From a virus: a stretch of DNA of 64,000 nucleotides. The notes beneath the pieces are model-generated. The model searched no databases, was not told the origin of the DNA, and saw only the letters and a list, made by a program, of their open reading frames with translations. Positions within the stretch are counted from its first letter, which is position 1; each line of letters begins with the position of its first letter. The translations under genes and the position numbers were made by a program. Below are positions 31,676 through 39,021 of the stretch, piece by piece. The stretch is taken from positions 1 through 64,000 of IMG/VR virus record IMGVR_UViG_3300010391_000058; one strand, written 5' to 3'.

Positions 31676-31725
31676 GATATCATTTAAAGGGGGCGGCAAC
31701 CCGGTACAATTCGGCAAACAAAAAA

Positions 31726-32064
31726 ATGACTACTCAAAACTTCGCAACAACTACAGTTACCTGGAAAGTGAATAAAAAGGTAAGCGCCTTAAAAACATCC
31801 CTTGCAAAAGAGCTGCCAGGTATCACAAACGAAACTATTAAAAAACTATTTGGCCGGCTTCCTTCAGGATGTAACCCCCGTGAAAAGTACAGCGGTTTTA
31901 TTACATTAACCAACGATTCAGAACCGGTAAAAGAGGCAAACAGCCCTTTTGAAGGTTCCGGTATATATACCCTATACTGTGCAAATGGTAAATGGAGGAT
32001 AGGGGGGTTTTTCAAAAATCAATTTACGGATCAGCTTGCTGAGTATATAAACAGCAATAAATAA
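31726..32064 (+). CDS. Hypothetical early protein
   Basis: A 112-residue protein from the ATG at 31726; the frame is open far upstream (31429) but that part crosses the promoter region. Codons 5-7 contain the AAACTTCGCA sequence otherwise found before starts. The protein is basic and mixed alpha/beta (TWKVNKKVSALKTSLAKEL, then GIYTLYCANGKWRIGG). No domain recognised. First gene of the early run. Confidence 0.55.
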   Translation: MTTQNFATTTVTWKVNKKVSALKTSLAKELPGITNETIKKLFGRLPSGCNPREKYSGFITLTNDSEPVKEANSPFEGSGIYTLYCANGKWRIGGFFKNQFTDQLAEYINSNK

Positions 32065-32080
32065 ATTTCATTCACTTCAA

Positions 32081-32090
32081 AAACTTCGCA
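32081..32090 (+). promoter_or_regulatory. AAACTTCGCA leader motif before 32094
   Basis: The motif ends three bases before the ATG at 32094. CTTCAA lies directly upstream, as in the copies at 38015 and 42496. Five similar sites share the position. Confidence 0.6.
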
Positions 32091-32093
32091 CAA

Positions 32094-32324
32094 ATGAAAG
32101 TCATAAAACAGCCCTTTATCGGGCAACCTACAAACCAGGCAACCGGGTGCAGCGGCATTCAGGCGCTGGTGGAATCCATTTACATTCCATACAGGGGCCA
32201 ATTAATTGAACGGACATTAACCGGGTTTTCAGTAGATGGTGCCCCGGTGGGATCAGTGGAGGCAGCTAAGGAGCTGATAGATGGAAAGCGGGCATGGCAG
32301 GGGAAATCAGTAGTTAACTTTTAA
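32094..32324 (+). CDS. Hypothetical early protein
   Basis: A 76-residue soluble protein (MKVIKQPFIGQPTNQATGCSG) with a beta N-terminus and helical C-terminus (SVEAAKELIDGKRAWQG). No domain recognised. Has the AAACTTCGCA leader motif, like the next gene. Confidence 0.55.
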   Translation: MKVIKQPFIGQPTNQATGCSGIQALVESIYIPYRGQLIERTLTGFSVDGAPVGSVEAAKELIDGKRAWQGKSVVNF

Positions 32325-32332
32325 ACTTCGCA
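32323..32332 (+). promoter_or_regulatory. AAACTTCGCA leader motif before 32335
   Basis: Ends two bases before the ATG at 32335; its first bases overlap the stop codon of the previous gene (TAA, 32322-32324), so the motif cannot be part of a distant promoter. Confidence 0.6.
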
Positions 32333-32334
32333 AA

Positions 32335-32718
32335 ATGAAAATAACAGATACAGAAAAAAGAATATTGCAGAACCTACATTTGAAAGGATGCACCGGAAAG
32401 ATGGGATCACTTAATAAGGATCAACGGGGGAAGATATTAAAAGGCCTCCAGGATAAAGGATTGCTGGACAAAAATTGCCGGCCAACGCAAAAAGGCATTG
32501 AAGTTTCAGCCCCCTTTTATGTAGCGACAAATGAAGATAATTATGATGAGTGGGAGGGTGTTGTAATAGATAAGATCGAAGAGTTTTGCGAAGTAAGCCG
32601 GTCCGATGCTCAGGGTATTGTCGAAGCTCAGCCGTTTTACATGCAGCAGTGTTGGGCAAAAGGAATGACCGGCGAAGAGACAGCAAGGTTTATAGATGCA
32701 AGAAGTGTTGTAAAATAA
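32335..32718 (+). CDS. Winged-helix-like early protein
   Basis: A 127-residue protein. The N-terminal 65 residues look like a winged helix: EKRILQNLHLKGCTGKMGSLN, then KILKGLQDKGLLDKNCRPT and QKGIEVS. The C-terminus is helical and acidic. It probably binds DNA, perhaps as an early regulator. Label from fold-like pattern only. Confidence 0.5.
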   Translation: MKITDTEKRILQNLHLKGCTGKMGSLNKDQRGKILKGLQDKGLLDKNCRPTQKGIEVSAPFYVATNEDNYDEWEGVVIDKIEEFCEVSRSDAQGIVEAQPFYMQQCWAKGMTGEETARFIDARSVVK

Positions 32719-32743
32719 TTTCGTAACAAATAAATTTTTTTAT

Positions 32744-33217
32744 ATGAATAAGCTTGGAGAAAGAAACTATCTTTTGCTCAGCCAGGGCGCAAAGACAACC
32801 GGCAACTATGTAGAGGCTTTTCACTATGCACAGGAGAGCTTGTATGTTCATGAGGCCGAAACCATTTATGCATTTTGTAAGTGGTGCCAGGAAGATACAG
32901 CAAACAGGTCATGGGGATCAGTTAACTATGAAATGAGATTTAAGCAGTTTTTGGAAGCAACGTTATCCAAAAACAAGTGTATGATATTTGAAGTTAAGAG
33001 AATAGAGCAAACCGTTGAAACCACTTTGATCGAAGCGGATAGCTTGGCAGAGGCAGAAGCTATTGCTGAAAAGGATCATGTATCATTCGGGAAAAATGAA
33101 GTTGTCAGTGCTGAAATTACCGCTGAGGAAGTAAATAAATTTCCAAAGGGCCGGATCATTTACACAGCTACAGGCTACAAAGATGCATCAGGAAAACAGC
33201 ATGTTATAACAGGATAA
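32744..33217 (+). CDS. Hypothetical protein with DpnD/PcfM-like part
   Basis: A 157-residue protein. The first 80 residues are helical. From about residue 85 (MIFEVKRIEQTVETTLIEAD) it resembles small DpnD/PcfM-type domains, in which a beta strand pair is followed by SLAEAEAIAE. That family has no firm function. Lies directly before the C5 methyltransferase. Confidence 0.45.
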   Translation: MNKLGERNYLLLSQGAKTTGNYVEAFHYAQESLYVHEAETIYAFCKWCQEDTANRSWGSVNYEMRFKQFLEATLSKNKCMIFEVKRIEQTVETTLIEADSLAEAEAIAEKDHVSFGKNEVVSAEITAEEVNKFPKGRIIYTATGYKDASGKQHVITG

Positions 33218-33226
33218 AAATTTTAT

Positions 33227-34021
33227 ATGTTTAAACCTACAGCGAAAGGATACTTCAGCGGATGCGGCGGCATGGAATTAGGAATGATGCAGGCCGGTGT
33301 AAATATTATTCAGTCGCTTGACCTGGACAAACGGGCCACAGATACAATGATTGCCAACCCCCATTATTTCAATCACCCCATTTTGCACAAGGACATAAAA
33401 GATATAACGGTATTGCAGCAACATAGAAGTGATATCATTATTGGCACTTATCCATGCACTAAGTATTCAACCATTGCAGATATTCACGGATGCAGAACCG
33501 GTGATGATCTGTTTTTACATTTCTTCAGGCACATTGCAATAGAGCAACCGGAAATGTATGTGGTTGAGAATGTACCAGGGATGAAAAAGTTTCCTATTGT
33601 AATGGAAGCCATGACACGGCTACCACAGTACTACATTAACGTTTTTTGCCCGATGAAAACAACCAATTGGCTACCACAGAAAAGGGACCGGCTAATTTTG
33701 ATAGGGACAAAGAAGCCATTTTTTATAATGGAGCCTTCACAGATAGCAAACCGTCCCAGGATCAAAGATCTTATGGAATCAAACCCGGATATTAATATAC
33801 CAAAGAATGTGCTGAGCCGATTGAAGGGTAAATACCGGGACCTCCCGATTATAGTTGATCCTGACCAGCCGGGAGCAATGGCCCCGACATGTGTAGCTCA
33901 TTATGCAAAGGATCAGGGCACACGGTTGGTAAAGGATAAGAAAGGGCATTTTGTAAATGTTCTGAATGTAAGAAGATGGCTTACTATGACTTTGTTCCGA
34001 ACAGTCTCAGTACACCGATAA
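33227..34021 (+). CDS. C5-cytosine DNA methyltransferase with damaged C-terminus
   Basis: A 264-residue protein with the main C5-methyltransferase motifs: I (YFSGCGGMELG, 9-19), IV with the catalytic C77 (TYPCTKYST), VI (ENVPG, 114-118) and VIII (QKRDR, 151-155). The frame then reaches the RRWLTM region of motif IX and ends in an abnormal tail (FRTVSVHR). Motif X, needed to complete the cofactor site, is missing. Removing one A in GTACACCGATAAT near 34012 would continue as SVPDN, the normal course of this family. It is probably an inactivated or weakened enzyme. Confidence 0.85.
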   Translation: MFKPTAKGYFSGCGGMELGMMQAGVNIIQSLDLDKRATDTMIANPHYFNHPILHKDIKDITVLQQHRSDIIIGTYPCTKYSTIADIHGCRTGDDLFLHFFRHIAIEQPEMYVVENVPGMKKFPIVMEAMTRLPQYYINVFCPMKTTNWLPQKRDRLILIGTKKPFFIMEPSQIANRPRIKDLMESNPDINIPKNVLSRLKGKYRDLPIIVDPDQPGAMAPTCVAHYAKDQGTRLVKDKKGHFVNVLNVRRWLTMTLFRTVSVHR

Positions 34022-34077
34022 TAACCACTCCATGTTCACATGATTTTAAACAATATTGGAAACATTTTTAAATAATA

Positions 34078-34087
34078 AAACTTCGCA
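34078..34087 (+). promoter_or_regulatory. AAACTTCGCA leader motif before 34091
   Basis: Ends three bases before the ATG at 34091. The 70 bases between the C5 methyltransferase and this start are A/T-rich and show no clear promoter. Confidence 0.6.
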
Positions 34088-34090
34088 CAA

Positions 34091-34864
34091 ATGACAAAAC
34101 AAGATGTATTAAAACAGTGTACCATTGAGGGTAATATAGTTCGCCTTCCAAACATTAAGCTGGACAGAAAACTTTATTTGGAAGTATCTACAGCCCTTGG
34201 AGGCATAGCCGCTGGAGGGATCGGTGGCACATGGAACCGGCAGTTAAAAGGCTTTGTATTTGAAAAAGGATATGAGGATGAGCTTGCTTCACTCATGGCC
34301 AAAATATCGGGGGGAGAAAAAATAAACCTGCAGCAAGAATTTCAGTTTTTTGAAACACCGGATTTACTTGCTAATTGGCTGGTTGAATTAGCTGATCCTA
34401 AAATGACCGATTTTATACTGGAGCCCTCAGCAGGCCGGGGCGCAATTGTCAGGGCAATATGGAAAAGATTACCGGAAAAGATAATTTTTGGTTGTGAGAT
34501 ACAGCCATCTAATGTAAAAGCATTGAAGGCCATGGGTCCTTTCTATTCCAATATTACAGAAGATTTTTTGGAATTGGAGCCTTCATTAGAGTTATTCGAT
34601 AAGATCATTGCAAACCCGCCTTTCAATAAGAACCAGGATATTGATCACATACAGCACATGTATAAATGCTGCAAACCAGGGGGCCGGATCGTTTCAGTTG
34701 CAAGCAACCATTGGATGGAAGGGGGCAATAAAAAGGAAGCTGAATTCAGGGCCTGGTTATTCGGATTGAAAGCCAAAGTGCATGATATCGAAGAGGGAAT
34801 ATTTAAAGACAGCGGCACCATGGTAAGTACATGTGTGATCGTTATTGATAAACCTTTAAAATGA
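34091..34864 (+). CDS. N6-adenine-type DNA methyltransferase
   Basis: A 257-residue class I methyltransferase. The cofactor motif is LEPSAGRGAIV (E111-G117) and the catalytic motif is NPPF (N175-F178), as in amino-methylating DNA methyltransferases. The N-terminal 85 residues form a helical region with WNRQLKGFVFEKGYE, common in phage enzymes. It probably methylates adenine in phage or host DNA. The end overlaps the next start by four bases. Confidence 0.85.
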   Translation: MTKQDVLKQCTIEGNIVRLPNIKLDRKLYLEVSTALGGIAAGGIGGTWNRQLKGFVFEKGYEDELASLMAKISGGEKINLQQEFQFFETPDLLANWLVELADPKMTDFILEPSAGRGAIVRAIWKRLPEKIIFGCEIQPSNVKALKAMGPFYSNITEDFLELEPSLELFDKIIANPPFNKNQDIDHIQHMYKCCKPGGRIVSVASNHWMEGGNKKEAEFRAWLFGLKAKVHDIEEGIFKDSGTMVSTCVIVIDKPLK

Positions 34865-35505
34865 AAACTACACATTATACTAACGGATATGGCGGGAAAC
34901 TGAATTATGTAACCACTTGTGGTAAGGAAATTCACAGCCACAGCGAAACAGAATCAGCAACTATTGATCCATACAAAGTGACTTGCAAAGCCTGTAAGAA
35001 GTCGTTTGACTTTTTGGAGGATCTTTTACGAAAAGAAAGCGACCTTCCAGGCGTGAAGCGTAGAATATATCTTGAATCAGACGTTTTGCATGCTACGGAA
35101 TTAAGTAGAGCCCAAGATGAAGTTGGAGATTTGTGTTTAGAGAAAGGAGACAAATTTATCAGGCGGGTTTTTTCTGATGTGCTTGAATATGCCTGGCATG
35201 ATCTACCCGGAACATGGGAAGCAGTAAAAAAAGCAGATGAAATTTACTCCGATTCATCTTTGATCCCATTGGTTGGCGGTTCTTATTCAGGAGCTCCCGT
35301 TATTTTCAACGGTATGTGTGAGAGAGCAGTAAAAGAAAATATAAAAGGCAAGGACGTTTATATTCTGAATGAATTGAGTAATATATATTGGGATATGATT
35401 GATATTCCGATGATGAAAAAGGCATTTAAGTATAACAACCTGTTCATGTATAACAAAGAAAGAGAAATGATTAAAGTAGATATTTCCAAAATAAAAAAGA
35501 AATGA
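34861..35505 (+). CDS. Zinc-binding hypothetical protein
   Basis: A 214-residue protein. The N-terminus has a likely zinc site: C20 with H25/H27, then C42-x2-C45 (VTCKACKKSF). The rest is helical and acidic with no enzyme motif. Coupled to the methyltransferase by a four-base overlap, so it may be a partner or simply part of the same operon. Confidence 0.55.
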   Translation: MKTTHYTNGYGGKLNYVTTCGKEIHSHSETESATIDPYKVTCKACKKSFDFLEDLLRKESDLPGVKRRIYLESDVLHATELSRAQDEVGDLCLEKGDKFIRRVFSDVLEYAWHDLPGTWEAVKKADEIYSDSSLIPLVGGSYSGAPVIFNGMCERAVKENIKGKDVYILNELSNIYWDMIDIPMMKKAFKYNNLFMYNKEREMIKVDISKIKKK

Positions 35506-35506
35506 A

Positions 35507-35791
35507 ATGGCATTAGTAAGCTATGCAAAACAAATGTCTGAATTAGCAATAAAGGGGGCGAAGATTGCTAAGGAAAAAGGTATATTAGGCCAGTGTGGGA
35601 AGATGTGTGATACATGTGCCTTCAAATTGGATCAGAAACATAACCTTGATTACTTATTTGCAGCTGATCAGGCAGCCTTTCAGTTAATGTCAGAAGGTGA
35701 ATTTTATTGTCATACACATGATTTCAAATGTGCTGATAAACCCTGTGCCGGCTTCACATTAGCAAAGCTTGTATTTGAAAAAGACGAATGA
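35507..35791 (+). CDS. Cysteine-rich small protein coupled to the PP-loop protein
   Basis: A 94-residue protein with two cysteine clusters, GQCGKMCDTCAFK and FYCHTHDFKCADKPCAG, that could bind zinc or an iron-sulphur cluster. It overlaps the PAPS-reductase-like gene by four bases, which suggests the two act together, perhaps in sulphur or metal delivery. Function not established. Confidence 0.6.
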   Translation: MALVSYAKQMSELAIKGAKIAKEKGILGQCGKMCDTCAFKLDQKHNLDYLFAADQAAFQLMSEGEFYCHTHDFKCADKPCAGFTLAKLVFEKDE

Positions 35792-36642
35792 GTTTAGAGT
35801 TAATCAATATGGCAATAGATCAGGGCGCTGTCCTTTACCCGAATGTTTCAGGGGGAAAGGACGGGCAGGCTATGGTAAAAACGATGATGAACAACGGCAT
35901 TCCTATTGAAGGCCTTATCCATGCAGACCTTGGCAGGACAGAGTGGAAGGAGAGCATTGGCATGTGTGAAAAGCTTTCCAGGGAGACAGGGAAGCCGCTG
36001 CATGTAGTGAGAAGATCTGATGGCCGGGATATGATTGATCACTGGAGGCACCGGTTGAATCAATTGAAGGGCACCGGGAAACCTTTTTGGAGTAGTTCAC
36101 AAAGCCGTTATTGCACCAGCGATATGAAGCGGGACCCTATAGATAAGTTTTACCGGAATTGCGGGCACAATTTTATAGTCAGCTGCGAAGGGATCAGGGG
36201 AGGCGAAAGCAAGCCACGGGCAAAGAAGATACCGTTAACAATTCGGACCAGGATAACGGCCCCGTATTACAAAGGAATGACCGTACAGGAAGCAATTGCA
36301 GCCTATAACCCTAAGCACCGTTTGGCGCTTACCTGGTACCCGATATTTCATTTTAGCCTGGAAGATGTTTTGGCCACATACGGCATGAATTCGGCGGCGC
36401 TCCAGGTGTACCGGGATATTTACAAAGGGATCGGTAAAGTAATGGGTGGTTGGCCTTTTCATCCGGCATACGTTTATGGTAATAACCGGGTGAGTTGCGT
36501 GTTCTGCATCCTTGGTTGTAATAATGATCTGAAGGTAGGTGCAAAGCACCGGCCAGAGCTATTGAACATGATGATCGAAATGGAAGAGGAAGGGCAGGCA
36601 ACTTTCAAAAATAACTTTTCACTCAAAGAATTATTGCAATGA
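35788..36642 (+). CDS. PAPS-reductase-like PP-loop protein
   Basis: A 284-residue protein of the PP-loop ATP pyrophosphatase superfamily. The loop is NVSGGKDGQ (S21-G26), with G in place of the usual last S. RYCTSDMKRDP (about 107-117) and C237-x2-C240-x3-C244 (CVFCILGC) follow; these cysteines resemble those that hold an iron-sulphur cluster. Related phage proteins are annotated as PAPS reductases, but relatives also act in DNA sulphur or base modification. With three methyltransferases nearby, a DNA-modification role is plausible. Confidence 0.75.
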   Translation: MSLELINMAIDQGAVLYPNVSGGKDGQAMVKTMMNNGIPIEGLIHADLGRTEWKESIGMCEKLSRETGKPLHVVRRSDGRDMIDHWRHRLNQLKGTGKPFWSSSQSRYCTSDMKRDPIDKFYRNCGHNFIVSCEGIRGGESKPRAKKIPLTIRTRITAPYYKGMTVQEAIAAYNPKHRLALTWYPIFHFSLEDVLATYGMNSAALQVYRDIYKGIGKVMGGWPFHPAYVYGNNRVSCVFCILGCNNDLKVGAKHRPELLNMMIEMEEEGQATFKNNFSLKELLQ

Positions 36643-36965
36643 AAGATAAGAACCCAAAACCATTGTCAGCAGAAATGCAAAGGGTATTGGCTATGCTGTC
36701 TGAATATGGATGCCTTGTTAGATACAAGGGAGGTTTTTGGCATAAAGAAAATGCTGAAATGGAACCATTATCAGGTGGTGGCCGTTCACCCGATGGCGGG
36801 CAATACCCTCCAGGATATTGCGGCACACTTACAATTCAGGCTTTATTGAAAAGAGATCTGATAAAGGTTGATGAATCGAAGCCAATAAATATGTTTCGGA
36901 CTTTTCCGGTAAAAGTATCACTTAAAAAAGAAGCGAATGAAAAGAAGGAAAATGATAAGAGCTGA
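36639..36965 (+). CDS. Hypothetical protein
   Basis: A 108-residue protein; four-base overlap with the PP-loop gene. Contains a winged-helix-like start (EMQRVLAMLSEYGCLVRYKGG), a Gly/Pro-rich loop (SGGGRSPDGGQYPPGYCG), and a helix (LTIQALLKRDLIKVD), then a lysine-rich tail. Possibly DNA-binding; unknown. Confidence 0.5.
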   Translation: MKDKNPKPLSAEMQRVLAMLSEYGCLVRYKGGFWHKENAEMEPLSGGGRSPDGGQYPPGYCGTLTIQALLKRDLIKVDESKPINMFRTFPVKVSLKKEANEKKENDKS

Positions 36966-37065
36966 GCGCCAATTTATCAGGGCTGGCAGAAAGCCATTAT
37001 TGAGAAGGATAATTTATGAAGAGATAAAATATTGGAGACAGTTTAAAGACGGATTACCATTTTAA
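36952..37065 (+). CDS. Short basic peptide ORF
   Basis: A 37-residue ORF (MIRAERQFIRAGRKPLLRRI...) with 13 basic residues, overlapping the previous gene by 14 bases and ending 10 bases before the next start. It fits the tight spacing of the region. Unknown function. Confidence 0.45.
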   Translation: MIRAERQFIRAGRKPLLRRIIYEEIKYWRQFKDGLPF

Positions 37066-37075
37066 AATCAATTTT

Positions 37076-37483
37076 ATGGATATAAAACTTATACCGATAT
37101 CGGAACAAGATGGCCGGGCAATTTTTTTCCCGGAAGAATTACCAATAGGTGAATTCATTTCAATGAGGTTGCTTGAAAAGCATACTGAAAGCGGTAAAAC
37201 AGCCGTTGCATGGCTTATAGAATTCCCGGAAGAGATTCATGCTAAAAGAGTAATGGTAAAAGCCACGGCTAAAATTGCTGATGGAATGTTAGGAGCTGTC
37301 CGGGGAGCATGCCTAAAGTTTGGCGATTGGGATAACTATAAAGACAAAATGGAATTTGAAAATCAAATGGTAGCCAGTTTTGTTGCTTCCATGACAGATG
37401 AGCAGAGGGTAGAATTGTTTTCGAAATACTGTAAGCACTGCGGCAGTGATGATCCGGGATGCCAGTGTATGAACGATGAATAG
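37076..37483 (+). CDS. Hypothetical early protein
   Basis: A 135-residue protein with a beta-rich N-terminal domain (LIPISEQDGRAIFFPEELPIG) and a cysteine-rich C-terminus (YCKHCGSDDPGCQC) that could bind zinc. The pairing is similar to some phage single-strand-binding or recombination accessory proteins, but no family was recognised. Confidence 0.5.
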   Translation: MDIKLIPISEQDGRAIFFPEELPIGEFISMRLLEKHTESGKTAVAWLIEFPEEIHAKRVMVKATAKIADGMLGAVRGACLKFGDWDNYKDKMEFENQMVASFVASMTDEQRVELFSKYCKHCGSDDPGCQCMNDE

Positions 37484-37685
37484 TATGGATGATCAAAAAC
37501 CTATATTGGATGAGGAACGGAATAAGAAGATCTGTGTTAACCCGGATTGCGGAGTAGTTGTATTAAACCATGATTGGCACGAAAAGCATTGCCGGGATTG
37601 CGGAACGATATTGGTAAAAATCAATCAAAGGACTTTTGAAAAGAAGTTCACAGGCAACCGGCAGGCTTATTATCTTGAATGTTAA
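37476..37685 (+). CDS. Small zinc-ribbon protein
   Basis: A 69-residue protein (or 66 from ATG 37485). It has ICVNPDCGVVVLNHDWHEKHC and RDCGTIL, a clear zinc ribbon. It is preceded by an 8-base overlap with another protein that has cysteine pairs at its end. Probably a nucleic-acid-binding or adaptor protein. Confidence 0.55.
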   Translation: MNSMDDQKPILDEERNKKICVNPDCGVVVLNHDWHEKHCRDCGTILVKINQRTFEKKFTGNRQAYYLEC

Positions 37686-37694
37686 AATCACTAT

Positions 37695-37970
37695 ATGACT
37701 GAAGAGCAATTAAACCAAGAACGTGCAAAGATCGCTGAAGAGCTGAGAGCCCGGCGAAGGCACCTGAAATTGACACAGCGGGAGCTGGCTGAGCAGGTTG
37801 GCATGCAGGAGGCAACGATCAGTAAAATAGAAAATGGCGCTTTTTGGCCCAATATGAAGCAGTACGTTCTAATATTGAATGCCTTGCGGTTGGAGCGGTT
37901 GGAACCACTATGGCTGCCGGAAAGTTATTTGCCGCAATTACAAAAAAGATATCAAAAAAACATTAAATAG
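37695..37970 (+). CDS. XRE-family regulator
   Basis: A 91-residue protein with one HTH of the lambda-repressor type: LRARRRHLKLTQRELAEQVG, then MQEATISKIENG, the standard recognition helix region. It is an early regulator; its operators may be the repeats in the promoter region directly downstream (37973-38024) or elsewhere. Start at 37695 with a normal HTH spacing. Confidence 0.85.
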   Translation: MTEEQLNQERAKIAEELRARRRHLKLTQRELAEQVGMQEATISKIENGAFWPNMKQYVLILNALRLERLEPLWLPESYLPQLQKRYQKNIK

Positions 37971-37972
37971 TA

Positions 37973-38005
37973 CTTGGATAATACCACAAAATAACATTAC
38001 CTTCA
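37973..38005 (+). promoter_or_regulatory. Candidate promoter before 38028
   Basis: CTTG (37973-37976), 21-base spacer, TACCTTCA (37998-38005). The spacer contains the second copy of the 16-bp repeat ATACCACAAAATAACA (37981-37996), so a protein bound there would cover the promoter. Confidence 0.5.
37981..37996. repeat. 16-bp repeat, copy 2
   Basis: Exact copy of 31632-31647. It lies between the -33 and -7 boxes of the promoter for 38028, an operator-like position just after the XRE gene. Confidence 0.6.
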
Positions 38006-38014
38006 ATCTTTCAA

Positions 38015-38024
38015 AAACTTCGCA
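38015..38024 (+). promoter_or_regulatory. AAACTTCGCA leader motif before 38028
   Basis: Ends three bases before the ATG at 38028; CTTCAA precedes it at 38001-38006. Confidence 0.6.
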
Positions 38025-38027
38025 TGC

Positions 38028-38270
38028 ATGGAAATACCTATTCAAATACTCGATAGCTGGAAGAAATTACGGAGCCATGGTGACGGTAAAAAGATCGTTA
38101 AAGCTAATAGTGGAAAGATTGGTGAAATAGACATTACCAGAGCTTTTAAAAATGGCAAGTGCTCAGATGATGTATTTGAGATCATAGGTAATTTTTACAA
38201 AGAAAAAGAACAACGGGTAGAAAAATATATGCCAGTGGTGGAGGATAAAGAAGAAGGGCCGGATGGCTAA
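38028..38270 (+). CDS. Small early protein
   Basis: An 80-residue, charged protein (GKKIVKANSGKIGEIDITRA, then KCSDDVFEIIGNFYKEKE). I recall similar small proteins following XRE genes in Bacteroidetes phages. It may be a second DNA-binding switch protein. Promoter with operator-like repeat directly upstream. Confidence 0.55.
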   Translation: MEIPIQILDSWKKLRSHGDGKKIVKANSGKIGEIDITRAFKNGKCSDDVFEIIGNFYKEKEQRVEKYMPVVEDKEEGPDG

Positions 38271-38313
38271 AATTATAAATGGCGGTTGAATTCCGACAGA
38301 GCCACAGATAACA

Positions 38314-38493
38314 ATGGCACGTTATTTTGTTCGCATTGAAGCCGGAAGTATACACCTAAGAGCTGCAAAGGTTATAGTAACGTTTATCCTGCAGTTGTAT
38401 GCCGACACAAACACAAAGACAGCCTGCCACTGGAAAGACAGTGTACCGGGTGACCGGGGAAACAGGTCACTCCCGCAAGGGATCAAATTATAA
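38314..38493 (+). CDS. Short hypothetical protein
   Basis: A 59-residue ORF (MARYFVRIEAGSIHLRAAKV...) that ends three bases before the next start. The hydrophobic middle (VIVTFILQLYA) may be a buried helix. Supported by spacing only. Confidence 0.4.
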   Translation: MARYFVRIEAGSIHLRAAKVIVTFILQLYADTNTKTACHWKDSVPGDRGNRSLPQGIKL

Positions 38494-38496
38494 GTA

Positions 38497-38703
38497 ATGG
38501 GTGGAGATAAAATAAAGTTCAGTGAGATACCGGAGGGGGTAAAAAAGCTTCTTTCAAATTTTGAGCTATATGCCGGTGAAAGATACGGGGATATCATTTT
38601 TTCGGAAACCAGGAAACAGGGCATTATTGCTTATCTTAGGAATAAAAAAAAGGTAGATTTGTTAAACGAATTCAATGCAATATTTCCAGTAAAAGTTAAA
38701 TAA
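38497..38703 (+). CDS. Small hypothetical protein
   Basis: A 68-residue basic/helical protein (MGGDKIKFSEIPEGVKKLLS). No domain. Three-base gap to the previous ORF and six-base gap to the next. Confidence 0.5.
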   Translation: MGGDKIKFSEIPEGVKKLLSNFELYAGERYGDIIFSETRKQGIIAYLRNKKKVDLLNEFNAIFPVKVK

Positions 38704-38709
38704 AAACCT

Positions 38710-38907
38710 ATGGATAAAGAACTACAAATACCCGCTGAAACTTCGATCTTTACGATCATGGCAATAATTATAATCCTTGGGATGATATGGATTGTTGTTT
38801 ACTACAAGGCAGTGCATGATAAAAAGAAAATGAGAAAGGAAGTTGATGCCTGGCCTAGTGCGACAACAAAAAGACATGGATTATATTATATAAAGAAATT
38901 CCCTTAG
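38710..38907 (+). CDS. Small single-span membrane protein
   Basis: A 65-residue protein with one membrane segment (IFTIMAIIIILGMIWIVVYY) and a basic cytoplasmic tail (KKKMRKEVDAW). Early-region membrane protein; function unknown, possible superinfection or host-takeover factor. Confidence 0.5.
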   Translation: MDKELQIPAETSIFTIMAIIIILGMIWIVVYYKAVHDKKKMRKEVDAWPSATTKRHGLYYIKKFP

Positions 38908-38933
38908 GTGGAAGGGAATATGGTGGCTTGTAA

Positions 38934-38963
38934 GGGGGCCGTGGTTCAGCGGCTCCCTTCTTT
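38934..38963 (+). terminator. Probable terminator
   Basis: Stem GGGGGCCG (38934-38941) with CGGCTCCC (38950-38957), then TTCTTT. Separates the regulator cluster from the recombination genes. Confidence 0.7.
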
Positions 38964-38980
38964 AAAATTAAAAAAGAAAA

Positions 38981-39003
38981 CCCCCTGACTGCTAATCAGG
39001 AGG
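38981..39003 (+). other. Hairpin upstream of the ERF gene
   Basis: CCCCCTGA (38981-38988) pairs with TCAGGAGG (38996-39003). It is followed by CTATTTAAAAC, not by a T-tract, and lies 19 bases before the ERF start. It could be a leader structure or stabilising hairpin. Confidence 0.5.
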
Positions 39004-39021
39004 CTATTTAAAACTTATCAA

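Noticed and set aside
31429-31725. Upstream extension of the 31726 gene
   Set aside because: The frame is open but crosses the promoter-like region and the repeat; start at 31726 fits better.
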